A DNA stretch of 19,234 nt from an uncultured Eubacteriales bacterium (GCA_934462885.1 CAKSJC010000005.1:1-19234); one strand, 5' to 3'. Positions 1 through 7,774 are shown, numbered from the stretch's first letter. Notes: generated by a model not told the origin, from the sequence alone. A program made the numbers and translations.

Positions 1-23
1 TTCTGTTAGAACTCACGGTGTGC

Positions 24-52
24 CTGCGGCGGGCGAATGCCCGAAACCCGCA
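24..52 (-). other. GC-rich hairpin downstream of the tRNA-Ser-like sequence
   Basis: On the minus strand a stem of GCGG/CCGC plus CGGGC/GCCCG, with loop ATTC and a GTTT bulge, directly follows the tRNA-like segment and is probably on the same transcript. It lacks a T-run, so it is not a classical terminator. It may be part of a larger structured RNA cut by the window edge. Confidence 0.3.
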
Positions 53-55
53 CGG

Positions 56-138
56 TTAAAGGCTTTTCGGAAGATGAGCTTCCGTTTGCCGAAGGAGATT
101 TCGAGTCAGTCCCGTTATGACCACTTCAATACCTTTAC
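56..138 (-). pseudogene. tRNA-Ser(CGA)-like sequence with intact 5' half and aberrant 3' half
   Basis: On the minus strand the sequence from 138 reads like the 5' half of a bacterial tRNA-Ser: a 7-base acceptor strand, TA at positions 8-9, a serine-type D arm containing GAAGTGGTCATAACGG, and an anticodon loop CTCGAAA (anticodon CGA, serine). After the loop the sequence stops matching. The 3' side of the anticodon stem is TCTCC instead of something like TCAGT, so only two of five pairs form, and no normal TTCRA T-loop follows. A 5-bp stem CGGAA/TTCCG with a 7-base loop lies in roughly the T-arm position. CCTTTA at 62-57 can pair with the acceptor TAAAGG at 137-132, giving an overall size of about 83 bases. 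It could be a decayed tRNA, a tRNA interrupted after the anticodon by an insertion or intron reaching past the window edge, or a structured RNA with a tRNA-like part. It is clearly unlike the intact tRNA-Ser near 17.4 kb. Confidence 0.4.
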
Positions 139-191
139 ATGACATCGAAACAACCGATTCAACACATACTGTATTACACAACCTTACTTTA

Positions 192-220
192 AGTATACCA
201 TAAATACGTAAAAATTTCAA
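192..220 (-). promoter_or_regulatory. Sigma-A type promoter for the tRNA-Ser-like locus
   Basis: Read on the minus strand there is TTGAAA (215-220), a 17-base spacer and TATACT (192-197), which is close to the vegetative consensus. Transcription would start near 185 and run leftward into the tRNA-Ser-like sequence at 138-56. No coding gene lies between it and the window edge, so it most likely serves a stable RNA. Confidence 0.65.
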
Positions 221-403
221 TACCTATTTTCAGAAATATTCTAAAAAATTGTAAAAGTACAATAAAAGCGAGATTTAGGGAAAAAATAGTGACTGAGTTT
301 TGATGAGATAAATGAATCTAAGATATGTTTCAAGCTTTTGGCGTTATGGAAAGGGAAAAGCACTGGTATTTTAAAATGCGATATTGAAAAAATACGCAAA
401 AAT
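221..403. other. AT-rich intergenic stretch, nothing recognised
   Basis: This stretch separates the leftward promoter at 192-220 from the SLH gene terminator. No supportable reading frame, RNA gene or repeat was seen in it. Confidence 0.5.
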
Positions 404-433
404 AAAAAAGACGGATCCGATCCGTCTTTTTTT
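404..433. terminator. Bidirectional rho-independent terminator after the SLH gene
   Basis: A 7-bp stem GACGGAT/ATCCGTC (410-416 and 420-426) with a 3-base loop is flanked by an A-run (404-409) and a T-run (427-433). It therefore works on either strand. It lies 11 bases past the stop codon of the leftward SLH protein gene and would end that transcript. Confidence 0.85.
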
Positions 434-444
434 ATTTAATGTTT

Positions 445-3400
445 TTAGTTGATGGGAACCTTTACTGAAGAGTAAACAGTGCCGCCGGATTTGAGTTGGA
501 AAACAAAGGAGATGCCTCTCTCTCCGGCGAAGGGATTAGATGCAAGCGCTTCATAAGAAACTGTGTATTCTTTTCCCGCTTCTACCTCGATTGTGTCGTA
601 TTCCGAGACAAAGCCTTGGTCAATGCTTATCTTAAGTGTTCCGTCGAATTCAGGCATTATTGTAATTTCTTTGTTGAAACGGTCATTAGTATATCTAATA
701 CCTGTTTTGGCGGTTGTTGTTCCGTCGCTGATATTAAGTGATGTTGATCCGGTATTTTCAGTAACTTTGCGCGTGTTCAGGTCAACAATAACCGGAGCCA
801 AGTAAGTTCCGCTTGTGTTTGTAAGGCAAAGAACGATGTATGAATTTCTTGATGTAAAGTCGAGTACGTATGAAGTATTTATATCGTCTCTTCCAAGGGT
901 TATATATGAAGCGGTCGATGCATTTCTGTAATATGATGCGTATTGTGAGGAAGAAGGACAGATAGCTTCATCTGTTGTATACCAGTAGAGCTTGCCGGCG
1001 TATTTAGCCGAGAAGAGTATGCTGTTTCCGCTGCCTGTCAGGACGTCGATATCAAGACCGGAACCTATTCTTGAGAGATTCGACGGGTTAACATACACAA
1101 CTACGGGTGTATAGAACTTATTATTGGATCCGCCGCAGATTGCAATGTGAACAAAAGGATAATCGGAAATAAGATCGGGATCAAGATCAATCACGCTGAG
1201 AGAATTTGCACTGACAGAGAATGCGTCGCGCAGTGACGACGAAGCTCGGTTCCATTGTGACTCAAACTCAGATGATGAAAGAACGGATTTTTTTGTGGAA
1301 TAGAAATAATAAACATCTCCGTCTACGCTTGGCTTAAATGAAATTACGGAAGAATCATCATCGACGGTAGGAGTAACCGAGAAGCCTGTTTGCTTAGAAG
1401 CGTCGAGAGATACTATTACGGGAGTATAATTCTTTCCGAGTTTGTCTGTAAGCCTCATTACAAGATAAGGATAAGTTGCGGCGTATGATGAGTTGTAAGG
1501 GATAGATCTTATAGCGTTTGCCGAAACATAAGTATTTGAAGCATATTTTGCGTTTGCATAGTAAGTATCAAACTGATTTGACGCCGGGAGCGTACGAGAA
1601 TTCGAATAATAGAAGTATACGGTGCCGCTGTAATTTGCCTGGAAAATAATTTCCTCGTTTTCAGCGTCGATTTCCGGATCATTCCTAAAACCTGTTGTGG
1701 CGTCAATAGAGAGCGCTACGGGTTGACAGTAACCGTTATTCGTCTTAAGAGCGATTATAAGATAGGGGTAAGCGTCAGTGTATGAAGTATTATAGTTGAA
1801 GTCAGTTGCGCGGTCAGCTGTTGCGCTTACCTTGTCTGCGGAAGGAGCTTTCTTATACTGAGATTCAAACTCAGTAGCCGAGGGGATATTATCAGCCGAT
1901 TTTGTATAGTAGAAGTATACCGTTCCGCTCTTCTTTGCTGTGAAAGAAACAACACCGATGCTCTTTACGAAAGGTTCGACCGAGAATCCCGTGTCGCCTA
2001 CGGAAATTACTACAGGTTCGTAGTAAAGACCGTCTATAGACTGGAGCATGAATGCAACGTATCCGTACTTAGATGTGTAGTTTGAAGTGAGCTTGAATGC
2101 TCCGGATTTGTTTGCGTCTACGGAGTTTGAAGCCTTAAGGGCAGATTCCTTTGCGTTGTATGTCTTAATAAATTCAGCCTGTTTTATCGGTGTTGATGAT
2201 TCCGTGTAATAGCAGAATATCGTACCCGAATATTTAGCGGTGAAGTTGATAGCCGTCTTTGATTCGTTGAGTTCCGGATCGGAAGAAAAACCTGTGCCGG
2301 ACGGAACGATATTTTCAATAACAACAGGGGAGTACTTCTTTACATCGCTCTGGAGCTGTACGGCAATGTAGGAAAGGTTTTCTGTTGCCGATGTTGAGAA
2401 CGTTTTTTCTTCATAAGCTTTTCCGGAAGTTACGTTGAACGAGTCGGAGTATCTGGAGTTTGCATAGAAGCTGTCAAACTGTTCTGAAGATGGAGTCGTG
2501 CCGCTGTTTGTGTAGTAGTAGTATACGCGTCCGGAGTCTGTGGGAAGAACATTGAGATACGAATACGAACCGTCGGTAGTAATAAAAGGATTGGATGAGA
2601 ATGCGGTTTCGGCTGTGCTTGAACCGGAGTAAACATCCGAACCGAATACAGCAGTGAGGTTCGGCGCAATTTCATAGTCTTCGGGAACGACGGTGGACTT
2701 GAAGTTCTTTGCGTATACGCATATCTTGTTTACGGAACCTGAGCCGAAAACGTTGGTTCCTTCGGCATAGCTTTCAAGAGTATCCACAAATGTACCGGAA
2801 TATACGTTGACAACCGACTTGCCGTTAACGATGATTCTCTCAACGCTTGTGCCGTCAATGATTGAGAGTTTGCATCCGTTGTCGATTACTACTGTATCAA
2901 CAATACAGTCCTCAAGAGTTACGTCCGCGCTTCCTCTGATGTAGAGAGTGTCGTTAATCTTGCTGTTCTTTATTGATACCAAACCGTCTTTGACACCTTC
3001 GCTTATAATAGATCTTCCTTCAAAGGTGATCTTATTGAGAATGATGTCGCTCTTTGTAATAACATTGTTCTTTTCCGCCGCATTGTTGTCTCTTGCGGAA
3101 GCATTTCCGTTAAATATTGAACCCGCAGCTCTGTAAAGGATCGTAAGAGCTTCCGCACGTTTCAGCGTGTTTTGGGGCTTGAAGAGGTACTCGCCGTTTA
3201 TGTTGTAGCCTTCAACGATACCTGCTGCGCTTGCCATGAGAATATACTGACGGTAGTCGGAAGAAATCGACTCATAGTCAGAAAAAGTCGATGACGGCGC
3301 CTTGTCTGAAACAGGGAGATCAAGGTAACGCACAAGAAGAGAGATAGCTTCTTCACGGGTGATCTCTCCTTCGGGATCAGCTTTTGAGCCGTAGTCGAGT

Positions 3401-3750
3401 ATGTAACCTTGTGCGGCTGCTTTAGCGAAATATACGCTGTACCAGTCGGAATCGGAAATATCGGAGTAGTTTATTTCAACTGTGTCCGTAAGACCGAATG
3501 TTTCGTCAAGCATTTTGATAAATTCCGAACGTTTGACTGTTGCGTCCGGTTTGAACAGAGAAGTGCCGTCCGGCTGAGTATATCCGTTGAGAACGTTTTT
3601 TTCAACCAGATAAGGTATTTGTCCTCCTGTCCATGCCCAGTGACCTGACACATCAGTGAAAGAGATATTAGCTGCAAAAACGATTCCCGGTGCGGCAAGC
3701 ATCAGGACGAGCGCCAATACGAGAGCAAATGAACCTTTGAGTTTTCTCAT
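445..3750 (-). CDS. Secreted S-layer-homology (SLH) protein with tandem ~100-aa repeats
   Basis: This encodes a 1101-residue exported protein predicted to sit on the cell wall. Residues 1-27 form a signal peptide (basic MRKLK, hydrophobic core, VFAA). Three SLH domains follow at about 28-85, 90-150 and 153-212, with typical segments such as FTDVSGHWA and LFKPDATVKRSEF. SLH domains bind pyruvylated secondary cell-wall polymers. Residues 230-345 look beta-rich and regularly spaced, as in a right-handed beta-helix. From about 386 there are six tandem ~100-residue repeats and a diverged C-terminal seventh. Each repeat carries a GTVYFYYT-like strand, a PSxxxF helix start and a YxPVVIxLD strand, usually ending in TGF. 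The ATG at 3750 is chosen because GGAGG lies just upstream; a longer reading from a TTG at 3762 would contain that ribosome binding site. The gene stands alone between a promoter and a terminator. The function of the repeats is unknown; adhesion or S-layer structure is an inference. Confidence 0.93.
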   Translation of the reverse strand: MRKLKGSFALVLALVLMLAAPGIVFAANISFTDVSGHWAWTGGQIPYLVEKNVLNGYTQPDGTSLFKPDATVKRSEFIKMLDETFGLTDTVEINYSDISDSDWYSVYFAKAAAQGYILDYGSKADPEGEITREEAISLLVRYLDLPVSDKAPSSTFSDYESISSDYRQYILMASAAGIVEGYNINGEYLFKPQNTLKRAEALTILYRAAGSIFNGNASARDNNAAEKNNVITKSDIILNKITFEGRSIISEGVKDGLVSIKNSKINDTLYIRGSADVTLEDCIVDTVVIDNGCKLSIIDGTSVERIIVNGKSVVNVYSGTFVDTLESYAEGTNVFGSGSVNKICVYAKNFKSTVVPEDYEIAPNLTAVFGSDVYSGSSTAETAFSSNPFITTDGSYSYLNVLPTDSGRVYYYYTNSGTTPSSEQFDSFYANSRYSDSFNVTSGKAYEEKTFSTSATENLSYIAVQLQSDVKKYSPVVIENIVPSGTGFSSDPELNESKTAINFTAKYSGTIFCYYTESSTPIKQAEFIKTYNAKESALKASNSVDANKSGAFKLTSNYTSKYGYVAFMLQSIDGLYYEPVVISVGDTGFSVEPFVKSIGVVSFTAKKSGTVYFYYTKSADNIPSATEFESQYKKAPSADKVSATADRATDFNYNTSYTDAYPYLIIALKTNNGYCQPVALSIDATTGFRNDPEIDAENEEIIFQANYSGTVYFYYSNSRTLPASNQFDTYYANAKYASNTYVSANAIRSIPYNSSYAATYPYLVMRLTDKLGKNYTPVIVSLDASKQTGFSVTPTVDDDSSVISFKPSVDGDVYYFYSTKKSVLSSSEFESQWNRASSSLRDAFSVSANSLSVIDLDPDLISDYPFVHIAICGGSNNKFYTPVVVYVNPSNLSRIGSGLDIDVLTGSGNSILFSAKYAGKLYWYTTDEAICPSSSQYASYYRNASTASYITLGRDDINTSYVLDFTSRNSYIVLCLTNTSGTYLAPVIVDLNTRKVTENTGSTSLNISDGTTTAKTGIRYTNDRFNKEITIMPEFDGTLKISIDQGFVSEYDTIEVEAGKEYTVSYEALASNPFAGERGISFVFQLKSGGTVYSSVKVPIN

Positions 3751-3793
3751 AAGTGCCTCCAAAAATAATAATTATGCTATTTTACTATGTTAA

Positions 3794-3821
3794 ATTATAT
3801 CACATACGAAAAAATATTCAA
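3794..3821 (-). promoter_or_regulatory. Promoter of the SLH protein gene
   Basis: On the minus strand TTGAAT (3816-3821) and TATAAT (3794-3799) are separated by 16 bases. The predicted start lies about 40 bases upstream of the GGAGG-preceded ATG at 3750. No other leftward candidate lies closer. Confidence 0.65.
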
Positions 3822-3905
3822 GAGCAAATTTATGCTTAAATGTTAATTTCTTCTTGATAAGCGTGTAGTATGAATACATATGTAGTGATATGCAATTCAA
3901 GACAG

Positions 3906-3965
3906 TTTCCGCATATTTCTTCATTTTAGACGTAAGGCGGCAAAAAAAGTTCCTTTATGCGGAAA
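3906..3965. repeat. Inverted repeat TTTCCGCATA ... TATGCGGAAA
   Basis: Perfect 10-base arms at 3906-3915 and 3956-3965 are separated by 40 bases, just upstream of the -35 box of the serine hydrolase promoter. They could be paired binding sites for a regulator or the base of a hairpin. There is no coding sequence here. Confidence 0.45.
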
Positions 3966-3979
3966 AATATGTTTTAAGC

Positions 3980-4008
3980 TTGAAGATCAAGGCTTATTCT
4001 GCTATAAT
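3980..4008 (+). promoter_or_regulatory. Promoter of the serine hydrolase gene
   Basis: TTGAAG (3980-3985), a 17-base spacer and TATAAT (4003-4008) place the transcription start near 4014-4016. This is downstream of the first possible ATG at 4011, so that codon cannot be used from this promoter. Confidence 0.7.
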
Positions 4009-4043
4009 TTATGAAAAAAATATTTATGAAAACGGAACATAAA

Positions 4044-5210
4044 ATGGAATTTACCAATCTCGATAGGTATATAGATTCGATTATTGAAAAATACGCGCTG
4101 CCGGCGTTTGACGTATCGGCAAAAGTAGGAGACCGGTATTACAGACGTTTTGTCGGGTATTCCGACGCCGAAAAGACAAAACCGGTATCGGGCGGGGAAT
4201 TGTATATCCTTTATTCCGCAACAAAGGTAATAACCGGAGCGGCGCTGTCGATACTTATCGACAACGGTACGGTTTCGCTTGACGACAGAGTGTCAAAATA
4301 TCTTCCCGAATTCTCGGAGATGAAAGTCATTTGTCAAGCTGACAATGGGGAAAAATATATAAGAAATTCAATGTGTGAAATGAAAATACGCCATCTTGCG
4401 ACTATGACCGCAGGACTTACGTATAACAGGGATACACAGTATATTAGGGACGTTTTAAGGGAAACATCCGGACACGCTTCAACCAGAGACATAGTTAAAG
4501 CCATATCAGAGGAGCCGCTTCTTTTTGATCCGGGAGAGATATATAATTACAGTCTTTGTCTTGACGTTGCGGGGGCGGTGATAGAGGAAGCGACGGGTAT
4601 GAGCTTCGGAAAATTTTTGAGTAAATATATATTTGAGCCTCTTTGTATGTGTGATACTGCGTTCTTTCCGAATGCTGAGCAAAAATCAAGACTTATCGTA
4701 CAGTATGAAAAAACAGGACGCAGCGAATATAAGCTCATAGGAGGAAAAAACGAGTTTGCGCTAAGCGACCGCTTTGAGGGAGGCGGTGCGGGACTCTTTT
4801 CAACGGCAGAAGATTATATGAAATTCGCTTCTGCTCTTTCACGATTCGGAGAAGGCGAAAACGGAGTAAGATTCATGAAAAAATCGGCAGTCGAGATAAT
4901 GAGAACGCCTCTCCTTACTCCTGCCCAACTGAAAGCGTTTTCAAGAATGGGCAAATTCGGATGTTCATACGGAATTGGAGTCAGAACCATGTGTGAGCCA
5001 TGGAATTTCGGACTTGCTACTCCGGTTGGGGAATTCGGCTGGGACAGCATGGGCGCGGCATATGTTTCAGTATATCCCGAGGCTGAGTGTGCGCTCGTTT
5101 TTATGGCGGATATCTGTGAATTCGACGAAGCATATATAAGCGTTCATCATAAGCTAAGAGAAGCTTTTTATAAAGACGCAGGCTTCGCAGAGCAGCACAG
5201 AAAAGATTAA
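4044..5210 (+). CDS. Serine hydrolase, beta-lactamase / penicillin-binding-protein fold
   Basis: This is a 388-residue protein of the beta-lactamase-related serine hydrolase family (class C beta-lactamase, DD-peptidase and esterase relatives). The acylation motif SxxK is S58-A-T-K61 in YSATK. The second motif region reads NYSLCLD at about 168-174, where many relatives have YSN. A C-terminal FGWDSMGAA segment fits the third active-site strand. No signal peptide or membrane segment is seen, so it is probably cytoplasmic, and its substrate (ester, peptide or amide) cannot be told. In-frame ATGs exist at 4011, 4026 and 4044. The promoter's -10 ends at 4008, which rules out 4011 from that promoter. 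The ATG at 4044 has GGAA six bases upstream and begins MEFTNLDRYID, which suits the family start. It appears to be a single-gene unit. A true beta-lactamase role is less likely without export. Confidence 0.85.
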   Translation: MEFTNLDRYIDSIIEKYALPAFDVSAKVGDRYYRRFVGYSDAEKTKPVSGGELYILYSATKVITGAALSILIDNGTVSLDDRVSKYLPEFSEMKVICQADNGEKYIRNSMCEMKIRHLATMTAGLTYNRDTQYIRDVLRETSGHASTRDIVKAISEEPLLFDPGEIYNYSLCLDVAGAVIEEATGMSFGKFLSKYIFEPLCMCDTAFFPNAEQKSRLIVQYEKTGRSEYKLIGGKNEFALSDRFEGGGAGLFSTAEDYMKFASALSRFGEGENGVRFMKKSAVEIMRTPLLTPAQLKAFSRMGKFGCSYGIGVRTMCEPWNFGLATPVGEFGWDSMGAAYVSVYPEAECALVFMADICEFDEAYISVHHKLREAFYKDAGFAEQHRKD

Positions 5211-5268
5211 ATGGAATAAACTATCGCTTTTTATACGAAATTTATTAATATTTATTCATCAATATTGC

Positions 5269-5297
5269 TTGACATCAAACAGTTAATATGGTAGAAT
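5269..5297 (+). promoter_or_regulatory. Promoter of the marR-hprK unit
   Basis: A perfect TTGACA (5269-5274), 17 bases and TAGAAT (5292-5297) give a strong promoter. The octamer AGAATAGT occurs at 5293-5300 and again at 5309-5316, a 16-base direct repeat across the -10 and start region. It could be an operator for the MarR protein encoded next, although MarR sites are usually palindromic. Confidence 0.7.
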
Positions 5298-5333
5298 AGT
5301 TTTATTAAAGAATAGTATGAGAGGGAAACTGTT

Positions 5334-5822
5334 GTGAATAAAAAGCAAATCGATATACTTGATGATTTTTTTCTTCATACGGCGCTTCATTTAATGACTC
5401 TTGAGGAGCAGTGCCTGCGCCGGGTCTGCTCGGAAGATTTGTCTGTACGGGAGCTTCATGTAATTGAAGCGGTTTCGAGTCTTGATCAGACAGGAAAAAA
5501 CACAATGGCGGAGATTGCAAAATACTTAAGACTTTCTCCTGCCTCTCTTACGACTGCCGTAAACGTTCTTGTAAGGAAACGATATCTTCAAAGAGAGTAT
5601 TCGGCTTATGACAGACGCGTGATATTCGTAAAGCTTACGGAAAGCGGCAAAGAATCGAACCGCAAGTATCTTGGATTTGTGCGGAATATGATATATAACA
5701 TAACGAAGAATCTTGACGAGGGAAGCGCGGATTCGCTTATCGAATCTCTTATGAAACTGAGTGAGTTTTTAGAAAGCGACAAAGCGCGCGATATATCTTC
5801 TTTTGACGGTAAGGAAATATAA
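5334..5822 (+). CDS. MarR-family winged-helix transcriptional regulator
   Basis: This 162-residue protein has the MarR layout: N-terminal dimerisation helices, a winged helix-turn-helix at about 58-105 (TMAEIAKYLRLSPASLT, then LVRKRYLQREYSAYDRR with the wing arginines), and C-terminal helices that complete the dimer. MarR proteins are usually repressors released by small aromatic or toxic ligands, sometimes by lipids or metals. The start is GTG, preceded by AGAGGGA at a suitable distance. hprK follows after 31 bases, so the two are probably co-transcribed. No ligand can be inferred. Its target may be its own promoter or the neighbouring serine hydrolase. Confidence 0.88.
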   Translation: MNKKQIDILDDFFLHTALHLMTLEEQCLRRVCSEDLSVRELHVIEAVSSLDQTGKNTMAEIAKYLRLSPASLTTAVNVLVRKRYLQREYSAYDRRVIFVKLTESGKESNRKYLGFVRNMIYNITKNLDEGSADSLIESLMKLSEFLESDKARDISSFDGKEI

Positions 5823-5853
5823 TTGATTAACAAAAGCAGCATGAGGTATCAAT

Positions 5854-6789
5854 ATGGACGATTTTTCATCGAGAGTAGATCTGAGAAAAGTTATAAACGA
5901 AAAAGAGTTAAAGATTGAGTATGTTCCCGATGATCCTGCAAAGATTATGGTAAGCTCGTCTGATGTAAGCAGACCGGGTCTTGCGCTTTCAGGTTTTTTC
6001 GATCACTTTGATCCGAAGCGTATTCAAATAATAGGGAACGCGGAGACCATGTTTCTGAAAAAAATGGATGAAAACGTCCGCAGAGAACGTCTCACCGATT
6101 TTTTCAACAGAAGCCCTGTTGCTCTTGTGGTATCACATGGGAACGAGATTGATCCCGCCATACGGGAGCTTGCGGAATATTTTGAGGTTCCGCTATTTTG
6201 GACTGCGGAGAATACCAGCGATTTTATGGCTTCTCTAATAGCGTACCTTCATGTTCAGCTTGCTCCGCAGATAACGCGCCACGGAGTTCTTGTCGAAGTT
6301 TACGGAGAAGGAATACTCATAATGGGAGACAGCGGAGTTGGGAAAAGCGAGACTGCTATCGAGTTAATAAAGAGAGGACACAGATTTATTGCGGACGACG
6401 CGGTTGAACTTCGTAAAGTGTCTGCTAAGGCGATAGTCGGAAGCGCACCTGAGCTTATAAAGTATTATATTGAGCTTCGCGGTATCGGTATTGTGGATGT
6501 GCGCCGCCTTTTCGGTATGGGAGCCGTAAAGGAGACAGAAAAGGTTGATATGATCATAAAGCTGGAACAGTGGGTACAGGGTAAAATGTATGACAGACTC
6601 GGGCTTGAAAATGAGTTTACCGATATTATGGGAATAAAAATACCGACGACGACTATCCCCGTAAAACCAGGACGTAATCTTGCCGTAGTGCTTGAGATAG
6701 CTGCTATGAACAACAGACAGAAAAAAATGGGATACAATACCGCAGAAGAATTTAACAAAAAACTCCTTGACTCAATGGGAGGAGTTTGA
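5854..6789 (+). CDS. hprK: HPr kinase/phosphorylase
   Basis: This 311-residue bifunctional enzyme phosphorylates HPr of the sugar phosphotransferase system on Ser46 and removes that phosphate again. It thereby controls carbon catabolite repression through CcpA in Firmicutes. It is full length. The N-terminal domain covers about 1-130. The kinase core has catalytic-region H143 (RHGV), the P-loop GDSGVGKS at 158-165, acidic DD at 181-182, and the family signature ELRGIGIVDV at 207-216. The C-terminal PVKPGRN loop at about 269-275 belongs to the part that drives HPr recognition and dephosphorylation. GAGG lies eight bases before the ATG. It is second in a unit with a MarR regulator. In many Clostridia the next genes belong to cell-wall or RapZ/WhiA clusters; here none follows. 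Confidence 0.96.
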   Translation: MDDFSSRVDLRKVINEKELKIEYVPDDPAKIMVSSSDVSRPGLALSGFFDHFDPKRIQIIGNAETMFLKKMDENVRRERLTDFFNRSPVALVVSHGNEIDPAIRELAEYFEVPLFWTAENTSDFMASLIAYLHVQLAPQITRHGVLVEVYGEGILIMGDSGVGKSETAIELIKRGHRFIADDAVELRKVSAKAIVGSAPELIKYYIELRGIGIVDVRRLFGMGAVKETEKVDMIIKLEQWVQGKMYDRLGLENEFTDIMGIKIPTTTIPVKPGRNLAVVLEIAAMNNRQKKMGYNTAEEFNKKLLDSMGGV

Positions 6790-7018
6790 GATAAACTGCG
6801 GAACAAAAGCGGATGTGTCGATAAAGACAAGTCGAGCAACGACTGCGCGGCATAATTATTCGCTAAAACGGCACGTTCTTTCGAAAAAAATGCCGCAGCG
6901 CCGAGCTGCGAACAGCATTTTTAATCAAGCGGAAATAATTGCGATGAGCGAACTGATTTCATATGCCTATATTGTTCTGAACGGTAACCACAAAGCATAT
7001 TTGAAAAGAGTAACCTAA
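6767..7018 (+). other. Unrecognised open frame after hprK, possibly a gene remnant
   Basis: An 83-codon frame overlaps the end of hprK and runs to 7018. GGGAGGAG at 6778-6785 is a good ribosome binding site, but no start codon follows at the right distance in a long frame. The translated product resembles no family I know and has no clear domain or membrane segment. The simplest reading is non-coding sequence or the decayed start of a gene that once followed hprK. The rest of 6790-7040 holds nothing else that can be supported. Confidence 0.2.
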
Positions 7019-7040
7019 TATAAATCATTAAATTAAACAT

Positions 7041-7090
7041 AAAAATATCGGCTGTATTTGCCCTAAAGGGCAAATACAGCCGATATTTTT
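7041..7090. terminator. Bidirectional terminator with a perfect 23-bp stem
   Basis: The arms 7041-7063 and 7068-7090 are perfectly complementary around the loop TAAA. The stem has A-rich and T-rich ends (AAAAA ... TTTTT), so it can terminate on both strands. It closes the marR-hprK transcript from the left and the leftward TetR transcript from the right. Confidence 0.85.
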
Positions 7091-7195
7091 AATAGTAGTC
7101 GAGCAGTGTCAATTGATTTTTCCTGCAAGGTTTTTTCATTGTCGTATCGTTTTGTATATTTTGAATTTTACGGTTTTTCATTTCTGAGTAACTGT

Positions 7196-7774
7196 TCAAT
7201 TTTCGGCGCCGCTTTCTGAAGCATTGAACTTGGATACCCAGTATTTTGTGTATTCATAAAGATCGTCAAGGGTCGTGAGAGAATACCCTCTGCAGGATTT
7301 TACATATTCGCAAAACAGTCCGTCAAGGAAAATGTGCAAATCAAGTTCAATATTGCTGCGATCTTTTATTTGATGAGTGTTGTGATACAGTTCGAGAAGC
7401 TTTCCGTATGCGATGTCGGTTAATTTTTTCGCTGCGAACAAAAAATCGTTGGACTTGCACAGCAGGCGGTAATTATCATTATTTTGATGGATAAATTCAA
7501 AAATCGAATCGATAAAGTGCATGATGTCTTTGGATTCCAGCAAACGGGTATTATCAAAAAAGTTCTCAATAAGCTCATTTTCATAATCCTCTGCCACACC
7601 GTAAATATCATCGTAATGTGAATAAAACGAGCCGCGGCTGATATCGGCGCGGTTGCACAATTCGCTGACTGAAATTTTCCTCAGCTCTTTCTTTTCGGCA
7701 AGCATTTCCGCAAATACGGTTTTGATCAGCCGTCTTGTTTTCTTTGATGAATTGTTCAGATTTTGCGCTTTCAT
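7196..7774 (-). CDS. TetR-family transcriptional regulator
   Basis: This 192-residue regulator has an N-terminal TetR DNA-binding domain. Residues about 12-58 include TRRLIKTVFAEML and the helix-turn-helix ISVSELCNRADISRGSFYSHY, which is highly typical. The remaining helices form an all-alpha ligand and dimer domain of unknown specificity. The ATG at 7774 is preceded by GAGAGGAAGG; a longer reading to 7831 would swallow this ribosome binding site and is rejected. The gene diverges from the ABC transporter operon starting at 7931 and the two share an intergenic control region. This is the usual arrangement for a repressor of an export operon. The terminator at 7041-7090 lies downstream. Confidence 0.92.
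   Translation of the reverse strand: MKAQNLNNSSKKTRRLIKTVFAEMLAEKKELRKISVSELCNRADISRGSFYSHYDDIYGVAEDYENELIENFFDNTRLLESKDIMHFIDSIFEFIHQNNDNYRLLCKSNDFLFAAKKLTDIAYGKLLELYHNTHQIKDRSNIELDLHIFLDGLFCEYVKSCRGYSLTTLDDLYEYTKYWVSKFNASESGAEN

Noticed and set aside
3751..3762. TTG start giving the SLH protein four extra residues
   Set aside because: The extra codons contain the GGAGG ribosome binding site of the ATG at 3750.
4025..4040. Catabolite-response (cre) like sequence near the serine hydrolase start
   Set aside because: It matches the left half of the consensus, but the right half is out of register by one base, so it is not convincing.
4011..4043. Upstream ATGs for the serine hydrolase
   Set aside because: The -10 box at 4003-4008 puts the transcript start after 4011, and neither 4011 nor 4026 has a ribosome binding site.
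6767..7018. MurB-like N-terminus after hprK
   Set aside because: I considered it because murB can follow hprK, but the translated residues show no FAD-binding motif and no usable start codon follows the ribosome binding site.
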